Assembly (NCBI RefSeq): GCF_932526225.1
Contig: NC_064047.1
Coordinates: 5,145,501 to 5,209,500, forward strand
DNA: 64,000 nucleotides
Reading direction: 5' to 3'
DNA from: Nematostella vectensis
Lineage: Eukaryota > Cnidaria > Anthozoa > Actiniaria > Edwardsiidae
The notes beneath the pieces are model-generated. The model saw only the letters and a list, made by a program, of their open reading frames with translations, searched no databases and was not told the DNA's origin. The translations under genes were made by a program, and so were the position numbers. Below, piece after piece: positions 20,892-35,600 of the stretch. Each line of letters opens with the position of its first letter. Within the stretch, counting starts at the first letter, position 1.

Positions 20892-22969
20892 AGTGGTGGT
20901 GGGGAGCGAGGTGGAAAGGCAGCATGTGTGTGTGTGGTAGCGGTTGGTGGCTTGTGGGTTGTGTTGTTGGGCTTTGGGTTTGTGCTGGTTGTGCACATGG
21001 GGTAAGTGGTTGGTAAGGTGTAGGTTCCTACCCTTGGCTCTCATTCTCTCTCCTTGGCTGCTTTGTCTTCCTGTCAGGGGGAGGGTGAATAGGTTCGCGG
21101 ATCGGCGGAAATGCCCCGAAATGCTCACGGATTACGGATTTTGATGATTATTTCAGCGGATTGGTGGATTTTGGAAATACAGCGGATCACGGATCTGTTG
21201 ACAATTTGGGCACGGATTTCGGATTTTGACTGCTTTGACGGTCGAATTTCGGATTTTAAATGAATTTCAATCGATGCTACTGTTTATCTGTCAAACCATG
21301 CGGTTCTAAAAATATCTGCGGATCCACGGATTTGCCCCGAAAATGTTGCGGATCGGCGGATTTACATACCCCTATTCACCCCCCACCCTGTCATTCCTGC
21401 AACCCATCTCTTCAAGTACAATTTTTGCATAAATACATACTACATCTGATCTCTAATACCTATTAGTGCTACACATCGATTTTCTAGCGTGCATCCATCC
21501 ACGCACTCTTTACACTCTATACAACACTTCTTAATTAATCATGTAGCCAATGGTCCTTTAATCCTATAACCTTTATTAATCTTTTATATCCAATTCTTTT
21601 CATCCGAGTTTAACAAGCTTCTGACAAGCACTGATCTAGTTATCTTACTTGAATTTTGACAAGACCACTTAACACTCACAAGATTCTCTGTTATCATAAG
21701 AAGACATGAACAGGTAATCATCAACTTCCTCAAAAGGTATATAATATATATATATATATATATAATTAGCCACATTTACACACTATAACCCACTCACCAA
21801 TCTAAGTAGCTGAACACACATTCTACCACCCCACACAGTCAAAGTTGAGCCCATTTTACTCATAACAGATACAAACCAAAACTAAAAAATCCATCCTTCT
21901 CTCTATTGTTTTTTCATGAAATTAGCTATTTACCTTTTGCTGTGTAGCTTGTGTCTTGCTTGTGTCTTGCTTGATAGGCTTGCTGTGTATGTGGCATGTT
22001 GTCTTGAACTGCATCAACATAACAGATTAATAGGATAAGAAACCAAATAAATAATATCTAGCATTACCTATAATTGACCATCTTAAACTTCATTTATTTC
22101 ATTATGTTAGAGGAAAAAAGCAAAAATGAGAAGGAAAAAAAAAATACCAATGTAAAATCGAATGCCAAAGATTGTCTTTGTAGAGGCATCCTGGGAAGCA
22201 GATTTTTTTATTAAAAGACCAGGACAGCCGACAGCCAAAAAATCCCAAATTTGACTTCAGCCAAAAATATACTGTCGCCGTGCAATTTTCACTACATGTA
22301 CGAACTAGATATCAATTAAAAGATGAAAGATTGAATTATCTCCTGCAAGTTTTCTTTTTGCAATAGCTAATTCCGTGGTTAAGTTTTGAGGCCTCAAACT
22401 CAAAAGTATTGAGTTTACTCTAGAGCGTAATGCACCTTTGCGTTATTACGCATGCACTTGCACATAGTAGCATCTCAATGACAGATAGATGATCTACCAA
22501 AGTGTGTGAGGACTTTTTGTTATTTGACACTGTCAACAAAATATCACAAATCAAAGTTGGAAATCTCATTTCTGGCGAAATTTGGACACGAAAAGTGCTA
22601 TAAAAGCTATCTTCAGTCGAAAATCGAAAATTCCTCACACACTTTATGACATGGCATAATTATCTATCAGATCCCAAAAAAATTGAAGGCCATATCTTAA
22701 AACCTGTCCTGTGGTTATGCCCGACAAGCTTGAGTTCTCGCCTCAAAATAATATGCTAGAAAAGTAAAAGATTTGGCGTGAATTCAGGGTCAACAGGTCA
22801 CGGGAAACAGCAAAGACCCATTTTATCCCTCTTAGAATGCGATTTAAGAAAATTTTTTTTTTTGCAAAAATAAACTTTAATAACTATTGATACAGGTTTT
22901 GCAAAAACCACAAAAACAAACAGTGGTGTCAAATTTACCTTTACCAAGACCTTAATCTGGCCTTGTTAT
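20892..22969. repeat. Truncated unit A, copy a4 (right part only)
   Basis: Corresponds to about 2410-4670 of a1. It begins abruptly at 20892, directly after a fragment of the block B promoter region. It has a deletion of roughly 115 bp near 21055 and a short AT microsatellite at about 21737-21765 replacing non-repeat DNA. It contains a candidate minus-strand exon at 21934-22008. Confidence 0.9.
21737..21766. repeat. AT microsatellite
   Basis: TATATAATATATATATATATAT tract that interrupts copy a4 where the other units have single-copy DNA, and so marks a small replacement deletion. Confidence 0.9.
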
Positions 22970-25900
22970 GATGCTACTATTTTTACTGTATTTCTTACTT
23001 GGTTTTCCGCAATCTGTTTCATAAGAAGTACTAGGTTGTTGTTCATCTGGATAATTAAGGAAAATGTATTGAGAGATTGAAATATGCAAAAATATATTTG
23101 CTTTCCTAGTCCGTCTTCACCTGTTGGTGAAGACGGACTAAGAAAGTATGGTGGTGTTGAACATTATCTTCTGTGTAGAGAAAATTGTAGTGAGAAGCAA
23201 TTTCTTCCCCTCCTTATTGTTTTACTTTATGACAGTACAAAGAATGGAGAATGTTGTAGAACTGTGAATAAAAAAAAATTGTTACTAAAAAGTAGAAACC
23301 CTCTCATTTGGTCATTTGTGTAACCGTATTTTGAATAATAATGAGTATTAAAACTGTATAATAGCTTTTAATGCCACAACATAACATTAATAGGAACTTA
23401 AGAAAATAAAATTTAAAGGAGTGAAAGAAACACTGCATTTAGCCTTATAGTGAGCTAATCCAACCAACAAATACCACCAGGAAAATAAATTTCAAACTAG
23501 CCGATAGGCCTTTAGTATGGATTGCATTTTCATACAGCCAAAGGGAATCAACACACAGTTTTAAGAAGTTTGAAATGTCTAAAGCTTTATGTCATTGTCA
23601 ATTTAACATTTGAGCTGTGTCCTTTGTTATAAAAGCTGGTTTAGTTTGGTGCTCTCTCATTTGGTAAGCCAGGTTAGTTCCCAGGATTGGCCGAGTGGGG
23701 GTGCACTGTCATAGGTATCATTATGGGAAAAGGATAATATTTGAAGATTCCTTAATAAGAAATGGCCCACTTTTTGGCCGCGCAACCCCCTGTGTGTACT
23801 TCTGTAAGCCCTCTAGCCATTTTACTGCAAAATGGATTTTAGGTCGCAGCAACCAGCCTTCACATTTGAGTTATGCTTTAGTAAAATAGATACAGTACTT
23901 TGATCAAAATGTATACTTTATATCTTGTTACTGATAATGAGCCTTCTGTTTTTTTTTTCAAGGTGCCTATATTTGGTCAACATAGTTTTCACAATAAAAA
24001 TGGCAATTTCAATATTTCTGTAGCACCAAATAATTTTGGGGGGTTAAACCAGCCACTTGTCATCACAAGGAAAATGCACAGAATAGTGTGTATTTGGCTC
24101 TGCCATATCCAGTATTTTTAGCCATAAATAAAAATTTCTGCAGTCATCTACCTGTGTTATACAGGTACATGAATTCTTCTGCATGTAAATATATATTGTC
24201 ACTTATTTCTTAACTTTTAATCATTAATGTTCCCTTTTAAGAAAAGTGTGTATTGGCTCTGCCTTACAGTATTTTTCAGCCATAAACAGGCGTGTAGGGG
24301 TGTGCGCAGGGTGCGTGTGCACCTCCCCCCTTGGTGGCCAAAAAGTGGGTCAATTCTTATTAAGGAATCTTCGAATACTATGCTTTTTCATGATACCTAT
24401 GACTGTGCACCCCCTCTCGGCCATTCCTGAGAACGCGCCTGATAAATTAAAATGAACAGCTTCTAAAAAAATATTTTTTCTGTGTTATACCTGTTTCAGT
24501 AGGTTGTTTCTTTTCACCATTTACATACATCAGATATCAGCATCAGACTCACACATTTAAATAACATGTCTCACTCTCAAGCTGAGATACACATTTCACA
24601 ATCTGTCAACAAAATTTTTAAGACACAAAGTACCATGTTATAAAGCACAAAGTTAAATATTTTATGCAATAGACAAAACCTGAAATGATTTGCGCATTTG
24701 GTAAATCGCGAGATTTTTTAAGACACATAGTACCATGTTATGAAGCACAAAGTTAAATATTTTATGCAATAGACAAAACCTGAAATGATTTGCGCATTCG
24801 GTAAATCGCGAGATTTTTTAAGACACAAAGTACCATGTTATGAAGCACAAAGTTGAATATTTTATGCAATAGACAAAACCTGAAATAATTTGCGCATTCT
24901 GCAAATCGCAAGATTTTTTAAGACACAAAGTCCCATGTTATAAAGCACAAAGTCAAATATTTTATGCAATAGACAAATAGTGCTATGTTATAAGCACAAA
25001 GTTGAATGTCGTGAACGATATACTGAAATGTTTTAAGCAAAGGCAAAATGATGAGTTTTTTAAGACACAAAGTGCGATGTTTTGAGACACAAAGTAAGAT
25101 ATTGTGAACTAAACCTGCAATGTTTTAAGCGATAATCAAATAGTGCTTTGTCGTGACACTCAAAGTGAGTTGTCGTGAGGCAAATTGTTCAAAGTCGTGA
25201 CCGAAAGGTGAGATGTTGTTAACGAAAAACCTTGAGTGGCCCTCATGGGCTTCCGTAAGATAGTGCTATTGATATGTGTGAGGGGGTGAGGGAAGTAGTG
25301 TGACGTCATAAAAAGGGGGCTGTGTTAGAGGTAGAGGAGGGTGGGAAATAGGTTGATTGGTCAGGGGGCTGTTATGTGTGGTGGTGGGGTTTCTTGTGCT
25401 GTGATTGTTTGGTGTGCTGTTTGTGGTGGTGGGGAGCGAGGTGGAAAGGCAGCATGTGTGTGTGTGGTAGGGGTTGGTGGCTTGTGGGTTGTGTTGTTGG
25501 GCTTTGGGTTTGTGCTGGTTGTGCACATGGGGTAAGTGGTTGGTAAGGTGTAGGTTCCTACCCTTGGCTCTCATTCTCTCTCCTTCCATCTGCATTTGAC
25601 CAGCCTTGATCTTGCTCTCTGATGATAAATCAAGCCTAGATTATGGGTAATCACACCACCTTATTTTCTAGCTTTTATGTCTATATACCCTGGCTGCTTT
25701 GTCTTCCTGTCAGGGGGGGGGTGAATAGGTTAGCGGATCGGCGGATTCAGCCCCGAAATGCTCACGGATTATGGATTTTGATGATTATTTCAGCAAATTG
25801 GCGGATTTTGGAAATACAGCGGATCACGGATCTGTTGACAATTTGGGCACGGATTTCGGATTTTGACTGCTTTTACGGTCAAATTTCGGATTTTGAATGA

Positions 25901-27690
25901 ATTTTAATCGATGCTACTGTTTATCTGTCAAACCATGCGGTTCTAAAAATATCTGCGGATCCACGGATTTGCCCCGAAAATGTTGCGGATCGGCGGATTT
26001 ACATACCCCTATTCACCCCCCACCCTGTCATTCCTGCAACCCATCTCTTCAAGTACAATTTTTGCATAAATACATACTACATCTGATCTCTAATACCTAT
26101 AAGTGCTACACATCGATTTTCTAGCGTGCATCCCTCCACGCACTCTTTACACTCTATACAACACTCCTTAATTAATCATGTAGCCAATGGTCCTTTAATC
26201 CTATAACCTTTATTAATCTTTTATATCCAATTCTTTTCATCCGAGTTTAACAAGCTTCTGACAAGCACTGATCTAGTTATCTTACTTGAATTTTGACAAG
26301 ACCACTTAACACTCCACAAGATTCTCTATGTTATCATAAGAAGACATGAACAGGTAATCATCAACTTCCTCAAAAGGTCAAATATCACAGTTCCTGACCT
26401 AGCACTTCGCTCCATGCCCGTTCTCCTCTAACTTATAACAACTGCTATACTAAAATCCCCCCTTCATGCAAAATACCATATATAATTAGCCACATTTACA
26501 CACTATAACCCACTCACCAATCTAAGTAGCTGAACACACATTCTACCACCCCACACAGTCAAAGTTGAGCCCATTTTACTCATAACAGATACAAACCAAA
26601 ACTAAAAAATCCATCCTTCTCTCTATTGTTTTTTCATGAAATTAGCTATTTACCTTTTGCTGTGTAGCTTGTGTCTTGCTTGTGTCTTGCTTGATAGGCT
26701 TGCTGTGTATGTGGCATGTTGTCTTGAACTGCATCAACATAACAGAGTAATAGGATAAGAAACCAAATAAATAATATCTAGCATTACCTATAATTGACTA
26801 TCTTAAACTTCATTTATTTCATTATGTTAGAGGAAAAAAGCAAAAATGAGAAGGAAAAAAATAAAAATACCAATGTAAAACTGAATGCCAAAGATTGTCT
26901 TTGTAGAGGCATCCTGGAAAGCAGATTTTTTTATTAAAAGACCAGGACAGCCGACAGCCAAAAAATCCCAAATTTGACTTCAGCCAAAAATATACTGTCG
27001 CCGTGCAATTTTAACTACATGTACGAACTAGATATCAATTAAAAGATGAAAGATTGAATTATCTCCTGCAAGTTTTCTTTTTGCAATAGCTAATTCCGTG
27101 GTTAAGTTTTGAGGCCTCAAACTCAAAAGTATGGAGTTTACTCTAGAGCGTAATGCACCTTTGCGTTATTGCGCATGCACTTGCACATAGTAGCATCTCA
27201 ATGACAGATAGATGATCTACCAAAGTGTGTGAGGACTTTTTGTTATTTGACACTGTCAACAAAATGTCACAAATCAAAGTTGGAAATCTCATTTCTGGTG
27301 AAATTTGGACACGAAAAGTGCTATAAAAGCGATCTTCAGTCGAAAATCGAAAATTCCTCACACACTTTATGACATGGCATAATTATCTATCAGATCCCAA
27401 AAAATTGAAGGCCATATCTTAAAACCCGTCGTGTGGTTATGCCCGACAAGCTTAAGTTCTCGCCTCAAAATAATACGCTAGAAAAGTAAAAGATTTGGCG
27501 TGAATTCAGGGTCAACAGGTCACGGGAAACAGCAAAGACCCATTTTATCCCTCTTAGAATGCGATTTAAGAAAAATTTTTTTTTGCAAAAATAAACTTTA
27601 ATAACTATTGATACAGGTTTTGCAAAAACCACAAAAACAAACAGTGGTGTCAAATTTACCTTTACCAAGACCTTAATCTGGCCTTGTTAT
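22970..27690. repeat. Tandem unit A, copy a5 (4721 bp)
   Basis: Full-length unit including the 68-bp segment also seen in a2 and a3. Candidate minus-strand exons lie at 22999-23046 and 26654-26728. The foldback element is at 25713-26024. Confidence 0.93.
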
Positions 27691-29671
27691 GATGCTACTA
27701 TTATTACTGTATTTCTTACTTGGTTTTCCGCAATCTGTTTCACAAGAAGTACTAGGTTGTTCTTCCTCTGGATAATTAAGGAAAATGTATTGAGAGATTG
27801 AAATATGCAAAAATATATTTGCTTTCCTAGTCCGTCTTCACCTGTTGGTGAAGACGGACTAAGAAAGTATGTTGGTGTTGAACATTATCTTCTGTGTAAA
27901 GAAAATTGTAGTGAGAAGCAATTCCTTCCCCTCCTTATTGTTTTACTTTATGACAGTACAAAGAATGGAAAATGTTGTAGAACTGAATAATAATGAGTAT
28001 TAAAACTGGATAATAGCTTTTAATGCCACCACATAAAATTAATAGGAACTTAAGAAAATAAAATTTAAAGGAGTGAAAGAAACACTGCATTTAGCCTTAT
28101 AGTGAGCTAATCCAACCAACAAATACCACCTGGAAAATATATTTCAAACTAGCCGATAGGGAGTCAACATGCAGTTTTAAGAAGTTTGAAATGTCTTAAA
28201 ACTTTATGTCATTGTCAATTTAACATTTAAGCTATGTGTCCTTTGTTATAAAAGCTGGTTTAGTTTGGTGCTCTCTCATTTGGTAAGCCAGGTTAGTTCC
28301 CGGGATTGGCCAAGGAGGGTGTGCTGTCATAGGTATCATAATGGGAAAAGGATAATATTTGAAGATTCCTTAATAAGAAATGACCCACTTTTTGGCCGCG
28401 CAACCACCTGTGTATACTCCTGTAAGCCCTCTAGCCATCTTACTGCAAAATGGATTTTAGGTCACAGCAACCAGCCTTCACATTTGAGTTATGCTTTAGT
28501 AAAGTAGATACAGTACTTTGATCAAAATGTATACTTCATATCTTGTTACTGATAATGAGCCTTCTGTTTTTTTTTTTCAAGGTGCCTATATTTGGTCAAC
28601 ATAGTTTTCACAGTAAAAATGGCAATTTCAATATTTCTGTAACATCAAATAATTTTGGGGGGTTAAACCAGCCACTGTCTCCAGCCGGGACTGATTTGGA
28701 CACACAAGGAAAATGCACAGAATAGTGTGTATTTGGCTCTGCCATATCCAGTATTTTTAGCCATAAATAAAAATTTCTGCAGTCATCTACCTGTGTTATA
28801 CAGGTACATGAATTCTTCTGCATGTAAATATATATTGTCACTTATTTCTTAACTTTTAATCATTAATGTTCCCTATTGAGAAAAGTGTGTATTGGCTCTG
28901 CCTTACAGTATTTTTAGCCATAAACAGGCGTTTTGGGGTGTGCGCAGGGTGCGTGTGCACCCCCCTTGGTGGCCAAAAAGTGGGTCAATTCTTATTAAGG
29001 AATCTTCGAATACTATGCTTTTTCATGATACCTATGACTGTGCACCCCCTCTCAGCCATTCCTGAGAACGCGCCTGATAAATTAAAATGAACAGCTTCTA
29101 AAAAAATATTTTTTCTGTGTTATACCTGTTTCAGTAGTTTGTTTCTTCTCACCATTTCCAGTTGTTAGATTTGAAATATCTGAAAAAAAAGGGTAATATT
29201 TTTTTAGTATTCATAAAATCTTCTTCATGTGAATATATTGTCCTTAAATTTCAACTTTTTATCATTACTGATCTCTTTGAGTTTTGCAGAACAAGGAACA
29301 CATAGGATTTCAAATAAGAGGCTTGATCCAGTTGTTTTTATTTTCTGTGGTGTTGCTGTCTATTTCCTCTTTTCTAGAAATTTTCAATAGGTTGGATTTA
29401 TCACATGCACAGTTCTCTAATGCAACATCTTGAATTCAATAGTGCAAAGAATGGAGCAGAGGACTGTTTTACCTTTTACTTCAGTGGTATAAAAATTGGT
29501 TATCATCAGACATTATGCTTCTTCTGTTTGAAGAAGCATAATGATATATGACTGCGCACCCCCAGGCAAATAAGACCTATCAGTCTCGAGATATCAGCAT
29601 CAGACTCACACATTTAAATAACATGTCTCACTCTCAAGCTGAGATACACATTTCACAATCTGTCAACAAAA
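27691..29671. repeat. Partial unit A, copy a6, joined to block B copy 2
   Basis: Second A-to-B junction, parallel to 9409-11492. It resembles a1 in lacking the 68-bp segment but resembles a3 in its right half (for example the altered bases near 28320-28400). It is therefore a mosaic of A variants. Candidate exons lie at 27720-27767 and 29126-29179. Confidence 0.88.
29126..29179 (-). CDS. Candidate 54-nt phase 1-1 exon of the unrecognised gene, copy 2
   Basis: Same exon as 10947-11000 with one amino acid change (Tyr to Asn) and intact splice signals. Confidence 0.48.
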
Positions 29672-30092
29672 TTGGCCTGATTTCGTGACCTGCTATAGCT
29701 TAGCAACCAATGAGCTAAAAAAAAGCTATGTGCACTGAATATAATTACTGGAATTGTATGGCCTACATGGTTTAAGTACATAGTCTAAAATTAAACTATT
29801 TCATGGGGTAAAAATAACATTTTTGTTTGAGGGGAACATCTATACCCCTCTTTCACTTATACAGCACTATACAGCGATATGGCAGCTTCACTCTTTCAGA
29901 AAATTCTAATTCCTTCAGAAAATTCTAACTTGAGAGGTCTGGCAAATGCTGGGTACATGTCTGTTGAAAACAAAGGCCCCCGCCTCCCACCACCCACAAA
30001 TATAGTAACACATCTTGATGGACGTCGCACACAATAGAAGCCAACAATGGCAGAACAGTGGATGGAGTACCAACTACAATATTCTCACTTAC

Positions 30093-30687
30093 CTTCTTTA
30101 GTAAAAAGTTTTGCTTTTAAGTCTCCATTTGAGTCTCTCGTCACCATTTCAATTGCTTTTTTATTTTTCTCATCTTCAAATATTGTGGCTCCAACAGCAC
30201 TAGGTGGTATAACTTCAGCATTCTCAACTTTCTTAACAATACGGTTCATAAAATAAAGCTTTATGACCTTTTTCTCCCAGAATGTGAAGGCGACGATGTC
30301 GCCCTGTTCAGATTTTGTCTTGCTCTTGTCGGGGGAGTAAGATTTCCAGTGATACAAATTGTAATTTGTATCACTGGGAAATGCACAGGTCAATTTAAAA
30401 AATCCACCCTTGTCAATAAAATCTGTGACACGCACATAGTACTCGCCAGAATGTTTTTCGGAATACCTAACCGCAATCAGATTCTTCTTTCCACGAAAAC
30501 TTTCTAATAAGCTTGTTTTTGGAGTAATTAGTGTAACAGACTTATTTGAGTCTATTTCTTGTTGGAACGCACTCCCTACACACTCGCTTAATTGTGTGTT
30601 AAACGTTCCATCGTAAAGTAATCGCCGCAGCTGGAATAAACCTTTATAAGAAGGTTTCTCAGCGGCTAAAAATTTATCTTCCAACAT
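30093..30687 (-). CDS. First coding exon of an unrecognised gene, copy 2
   Basis: Duplicate of 11913-12507 with the same ATG, the same open frame and the same phase-1 donor. Only a few residues differ (for example Gly to Glu and Arg to Gly near the exon end), which suggests that the frame is maintained or the copy is very young. Fitting downstream exons are 29126-29179, 27720-27767, 26654-26728, 22999-23046 and 21934-22008. Left of 20892 the unit A sequence ends, so this copy may be 3'-truncated unless its last exon lies inside unit A. Confidence 0.68.
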
Positions 30688-32647
30688 TCGTCGCGTGATA
30701 TTTCTACGAAGGACGCCGTTTCGAATGCGGGCTTATTATCCCACAGCGGATATACGCTTCACGCATGCGCTAGTCATTGTGGGCTCAAATAGTGGCCAGT
30801 AATTAATGAACGGAGCATGCGCTCTGGATCTCCCGTCCACGATCGTGGACGGCGGTTTGATCAAACGAACTTGCGACCCATGGCAGAGGTATCTTTTCCA
30901 CGCGAACGCCAGCCAAGCGAAGTACAGAGAAAAGAGGCCTCTGCTAGCAGGGAAGGAACGAAGCTGATATTTTTGGTATCCACGCCACAGGTTTACCAGT
31001 CGGCTGATTTGTATTTTTATTTCCTGCTGATTAGCCGGTTTTTTTAGCGCATGCGAGATTTTTATAAAGTGGATGCGATCTTTCGTGTCCACACCACAGG
31101 TTTAGCAGTCGGCTGATTTTTATTTTTATTTCATATCGATCAACGGCGTATTTAGCGCATGCGCGAGTTTTATATAGTGGATGCAAGTTTTCGAGTCCAC
31201 ACCACAGGCTTCCCAGTCGGTTGATTTGTATTTTGATTTCATGCTGATCAGCGGTCTTTTTCGAGAACCTCTGTACTGAAACATGTTCGTCCCGTCCTCC
31301 GAGCATTCATTTTCTATTAATGGGGGGGGGGGGGGGGGGGGGGGGGGGGGAAATAGGTTCGCGGATCGGCGGATTCGGCCCCGAAATGTTCACGGATTAT
31401 GGATTTAGATGATTATTTCAGCGGATTGGCGGATTTTGGAAATACGGCGGATCACGGATCTGTTGAAAATTTGGGCACGGATTTCGAATTTTCACTGCTT
31501 TGACGGTCGAATTTCGGATTTTAAATGAATTTTAATCAATGCTATTGTTTATCTGTCAAACCATGCGGATCTAAAAATATCTGCGGATCCACGTATTTGC
31601 CCTGAAAATGTTGCGGATCGGCGGATTTACATACCCCTATTCACCCCCCCCCCCCCCCCCTATTAGAAATTTCTAGTTTATTCATTCACACAGTGAGCTT
31701 TGGGTACCTGTGGTTTGGGGAACCTCCAACAGAGCGCACAGGAATCCCAAGCGGTAGAATCGTTGTAAACACGAATTCCTGCATGCAAGTACGTGAAAAA
31801 TTTAAGAGACCCAGTTCTACGGCGACAAAAAAGGAAACAAAAAAATATTGAAGAGGGCTTCCTAATATGGTGTTCAATAGCAAGATTGACTGGGGACTCT
31901 CCAGAAAAGTAGACGAGGGTGATCGTCACATCTTTTAGGGTATAAATTTTGACCTCAACTGCCATTAGGTAGTTGACCGACACAAAGAACGGCTGCGCGG
32001 GAGACCACATTAGGGGACATTAAAGGATTTTGCTATCTCTTATGGTATAAAATACGATCATCTGCTATTCAAAGGTGTTGTTTAAACCTTTTTTCTATTT
32101 TGTCATCTCTTAGGGTTAAAAATCGACCACACCCAATTTGCTATCGCTTAGAGTTTCTGTTGACCACGCCCAATTTTTGCCCGCTTTATCTTATCGAAAG
32201 TCCCCACCCCAAGGATGCCGTACCAGTCTTGCTACACGGCAAAAGCACGATCACTGATTCAAAACGTCAAGCTGTTTTGATGTGCTGACTCAAACACCAT
32301 GTTCATTTTATTTTGTACATCACAAATCCACACCCATTTAACTTTTACTTCTCGCAATCTATTGAGCACGACTCGATTAGTGCGATGTCCTGTGGGGTGG
32401 AGGGTGGGGATATGAATATTGAACCCTGAAGAAAATTTGAAATTTGGAGTGATCTCAAATGCCCAAAACTTTTTAAAGTTCCTTAAAATGTTGTTAAGAT
32501 TGCAGTGTGTTGTTTTAATGTGTGTGTGGATGCAAATTACACACACAACAAAAAATAGGGTTCTATCTCTCCCTACCCCTCTAGCACCAATGACGATATC
32601 TTCGCCCTTCACAACATTGTCAGGAGCATATAAATATTATTTTTAAT

Positions 32648-35600
32648 TTAATACTCTGGACCTAAAGAATTATTGAAATTTACAGCATATTATATGTTCT
32701 TTCAGAAAAACTAGAATTGAATAAAAATCAGTACTACCTGCCTAAGAATATATATGTAGTGCTTAGATACTAAAATACACTAATAAACACAATACACTTC
32801 ACTACAATGCTGCTCAGTAGACTAAAATTATAAGGCATTTCAAACTATTCAAGGCTGAGGCGGATCTAGGGGTGGGCCGAGCGGACATTGAACTCCTTTT
32901 TACAAGTATTTCAAAAAGAACAAGAAATGTAAGGAAATTCACAGAAAAGCAATGAATCAGGGCTTGCTTCAGCCCCTCTTTCTGGAACTTCTGGATCCGC
33001 CCCTTGGGGGGCAGATGCTCCCAGTGCCAACCCTTACTACTGCCCTGTTGCATTGCAGGGCCTTCAAGTGGAGATTGCTAAGTCCCTACTTAGGTGGAAG
33101 TTATTTTATCTTTTTAGTTCAAATAAAACTTAAGTCGACTAAGTATCCAGAGGTCGGTGGAAAATAGCCAGCACTTGTACTTGAATTGTATCGAAGAGAA
33201 ATATTCACTTTTCAGGAGTGGTTAAAGGCTTTCCCCTGTCACTGAAACCATCTGCTGAAAAGAAGAGATTCAAATGGACGTGAATAACTGATACAATAAA
33301 AAAAAATAGCCTGTCCCTATTAAGCACAAAATTCCCAGAACCATATTCAGGGGCAGTGGAGGGAAGGGGGGGACTGGTATTGCATGGGTTACGCAGATGG
33401 GGTTTCGGGTATAAACATCTCACTACTTACCTGATAGCTCCAATTTCTCCAATGCTGTGGTGGCTGTACGGACATCATCTTGCTCTGAGGCATGCACTTG
33501 AGTCATTTCTAAATTGAAAAGATATTATGGTTTACACACTGACTCTGACATTCATACAACAACAACAACAACATAACTTTATTTAAGGAAAATATAAACG
33601 GACAGCTAGCAAAAGCTATTCATGGTGGGAGGCAAGTATTCAAAAACTATAATTACTAAATACATATAACCCTGATATACATTCTTAATGTATAAAAACT
33701 GAATAAGAAACCAATAGGCAACAGACTATTGTGAATAAACATACCCAGGTAAGGTAGCCTTGGTTTGCCGTCTATTGCTTTTCAAGGGTTTTTTCAAAAA
33801 AACTGTCCATCAGACAGGCTAGCAATTGTTGGCGGATTTGAGCAGGCAGTAGAGGCAGAGAGCTATACAGTTTTATGGGATGCTTATTTGAACCAGATGA
33901 ATAATAAAAATGCTGAACACCAACATTTGTCTGAATGGTTCATTTATATTGATAATGCACTCTCTAAAAATAAAATATCCAAAATCATTACAGTACCTTC
34001 CAATGTCTCTGCTATATCTCTCCTTCCTGCTTGCTTCAATGCAACCATCAATACTTGAATAGTAGCAGATGCTGCATTTAGCTGTTTCCATTTATTAAGC
34101 ATTTGGGTAGATTTCTCCTTTGTCTTACGGTTCTCGTCCTCTATATTGTCAAGTATACTTTCCTTTAATTTTAACCTTCTTCCAACATCTTTCCAGTCAA
34201 TGCTTATTTCCTCCGCTATAGAGGTGATTATCTCTTGAGTGACAAGGTTTCTTTGCACAGTCGTACTTACTGTGGAATATAAACATTATCACTTTGTTCA
34301 AATCCCCAAATAGAAAAGAGGGGAAAATGTAAGTCATTGAGGGGGATTATTAGTTACTTATTCACACTCTTTCCCTGTACCACTGTACCTAATATTAAGT
34401 TTTTTAATTGAAGAATGGATTAAAATTCACATTGATTCAAGAGGAGCTAATTAATAATTGTTTTAAACATCTCATTTGAATAGGGTTTCATAGCCTATGA
34501 AACCTTGTGTCACGCAGGTTGAAAGGACGCAGGCTTTTTAAAGCCTTTAAAGCCCAGGACCTCAACATTTCTGGGGGACCCTGGACAGCAATGTTAGTAC
34601 TTACTGAACACCAAATTAAGGGGTGCAGACACCACCTTACAGGGTGCAGACACCAGCTGACAGGGTGCAGACACCGGCTGACAGGGTGCAGACACTAGCT
34701 GACAGGGTGCAGACACCAGCTGACAGGGTGCAGACACCAGCTGACAGGGTGCAGACACCAGCTGACAGGGTGCAGACACCAGCTGACAGGGTGCAGACAC
34801 CAGCTAACAGGGTGCTAGCAACATCTTACGGGGAGCTGTCCACATTTTCATGTTTTATTTCAAACCAAGCATATAATCGTAATGCCAGCCACCATAGGCT
34901 TGCCAAATGCTCTTGCTGTTTACATGTGGATGTTGTTGCTGTTTACATGTGGATGTTGTTGCTGTTTACATGTGGATTTTGTTGCTGTTTACATGTGGAC
35001 ATTGTTGCTGTTTACATGGGAATGTTGTTGCTGTTTACATGTGGTTGTTGTTGCTGTTTACATGTGGATGTTGTTGCTGTTTACAAGTGGATGTTGTTGC
35101 TGTTTACATGTGGATGTTGTCGCTGTTTACATGTGGATGTTGTTGCTGTTTACATGGGAATGCTGTCGCTGTTTACATGGGACTGTTGTCACTGTTTACA
35201 TGGGAATGTTTTTGCTGTTTACATGGGGACGTTGTCGCTGTTTACATGTGGATGTTGTTGCTGTTTACATGTGGACATTGTTGCTGTTTACATGGGAATG
35301 CTGTCGCTGTTTACATGTGGACGTTGTTGCTGTTTACATGGGGACGTTGTCGCTGTTTACATGTGGATGTTGTTGCTGTTTACATATGGATGTTGTTGCT
35401 GTTTACATGGGGGTGTTGTTGCTGTTTACATGGGATGTTGTTGCTGTTTACATGTGGATGTTGTTGCTGTTTACAAGTGGATGTTGTTGCTGTTTACATG
35501 GGATGTTGTTGCTGTTTACATGTGGATGTTGTTGCTGTTTACATGGGAATGTTGTCGCTGTTTACATGTGGATGTTGTTGCTGTTTACATGAGGATGTTG

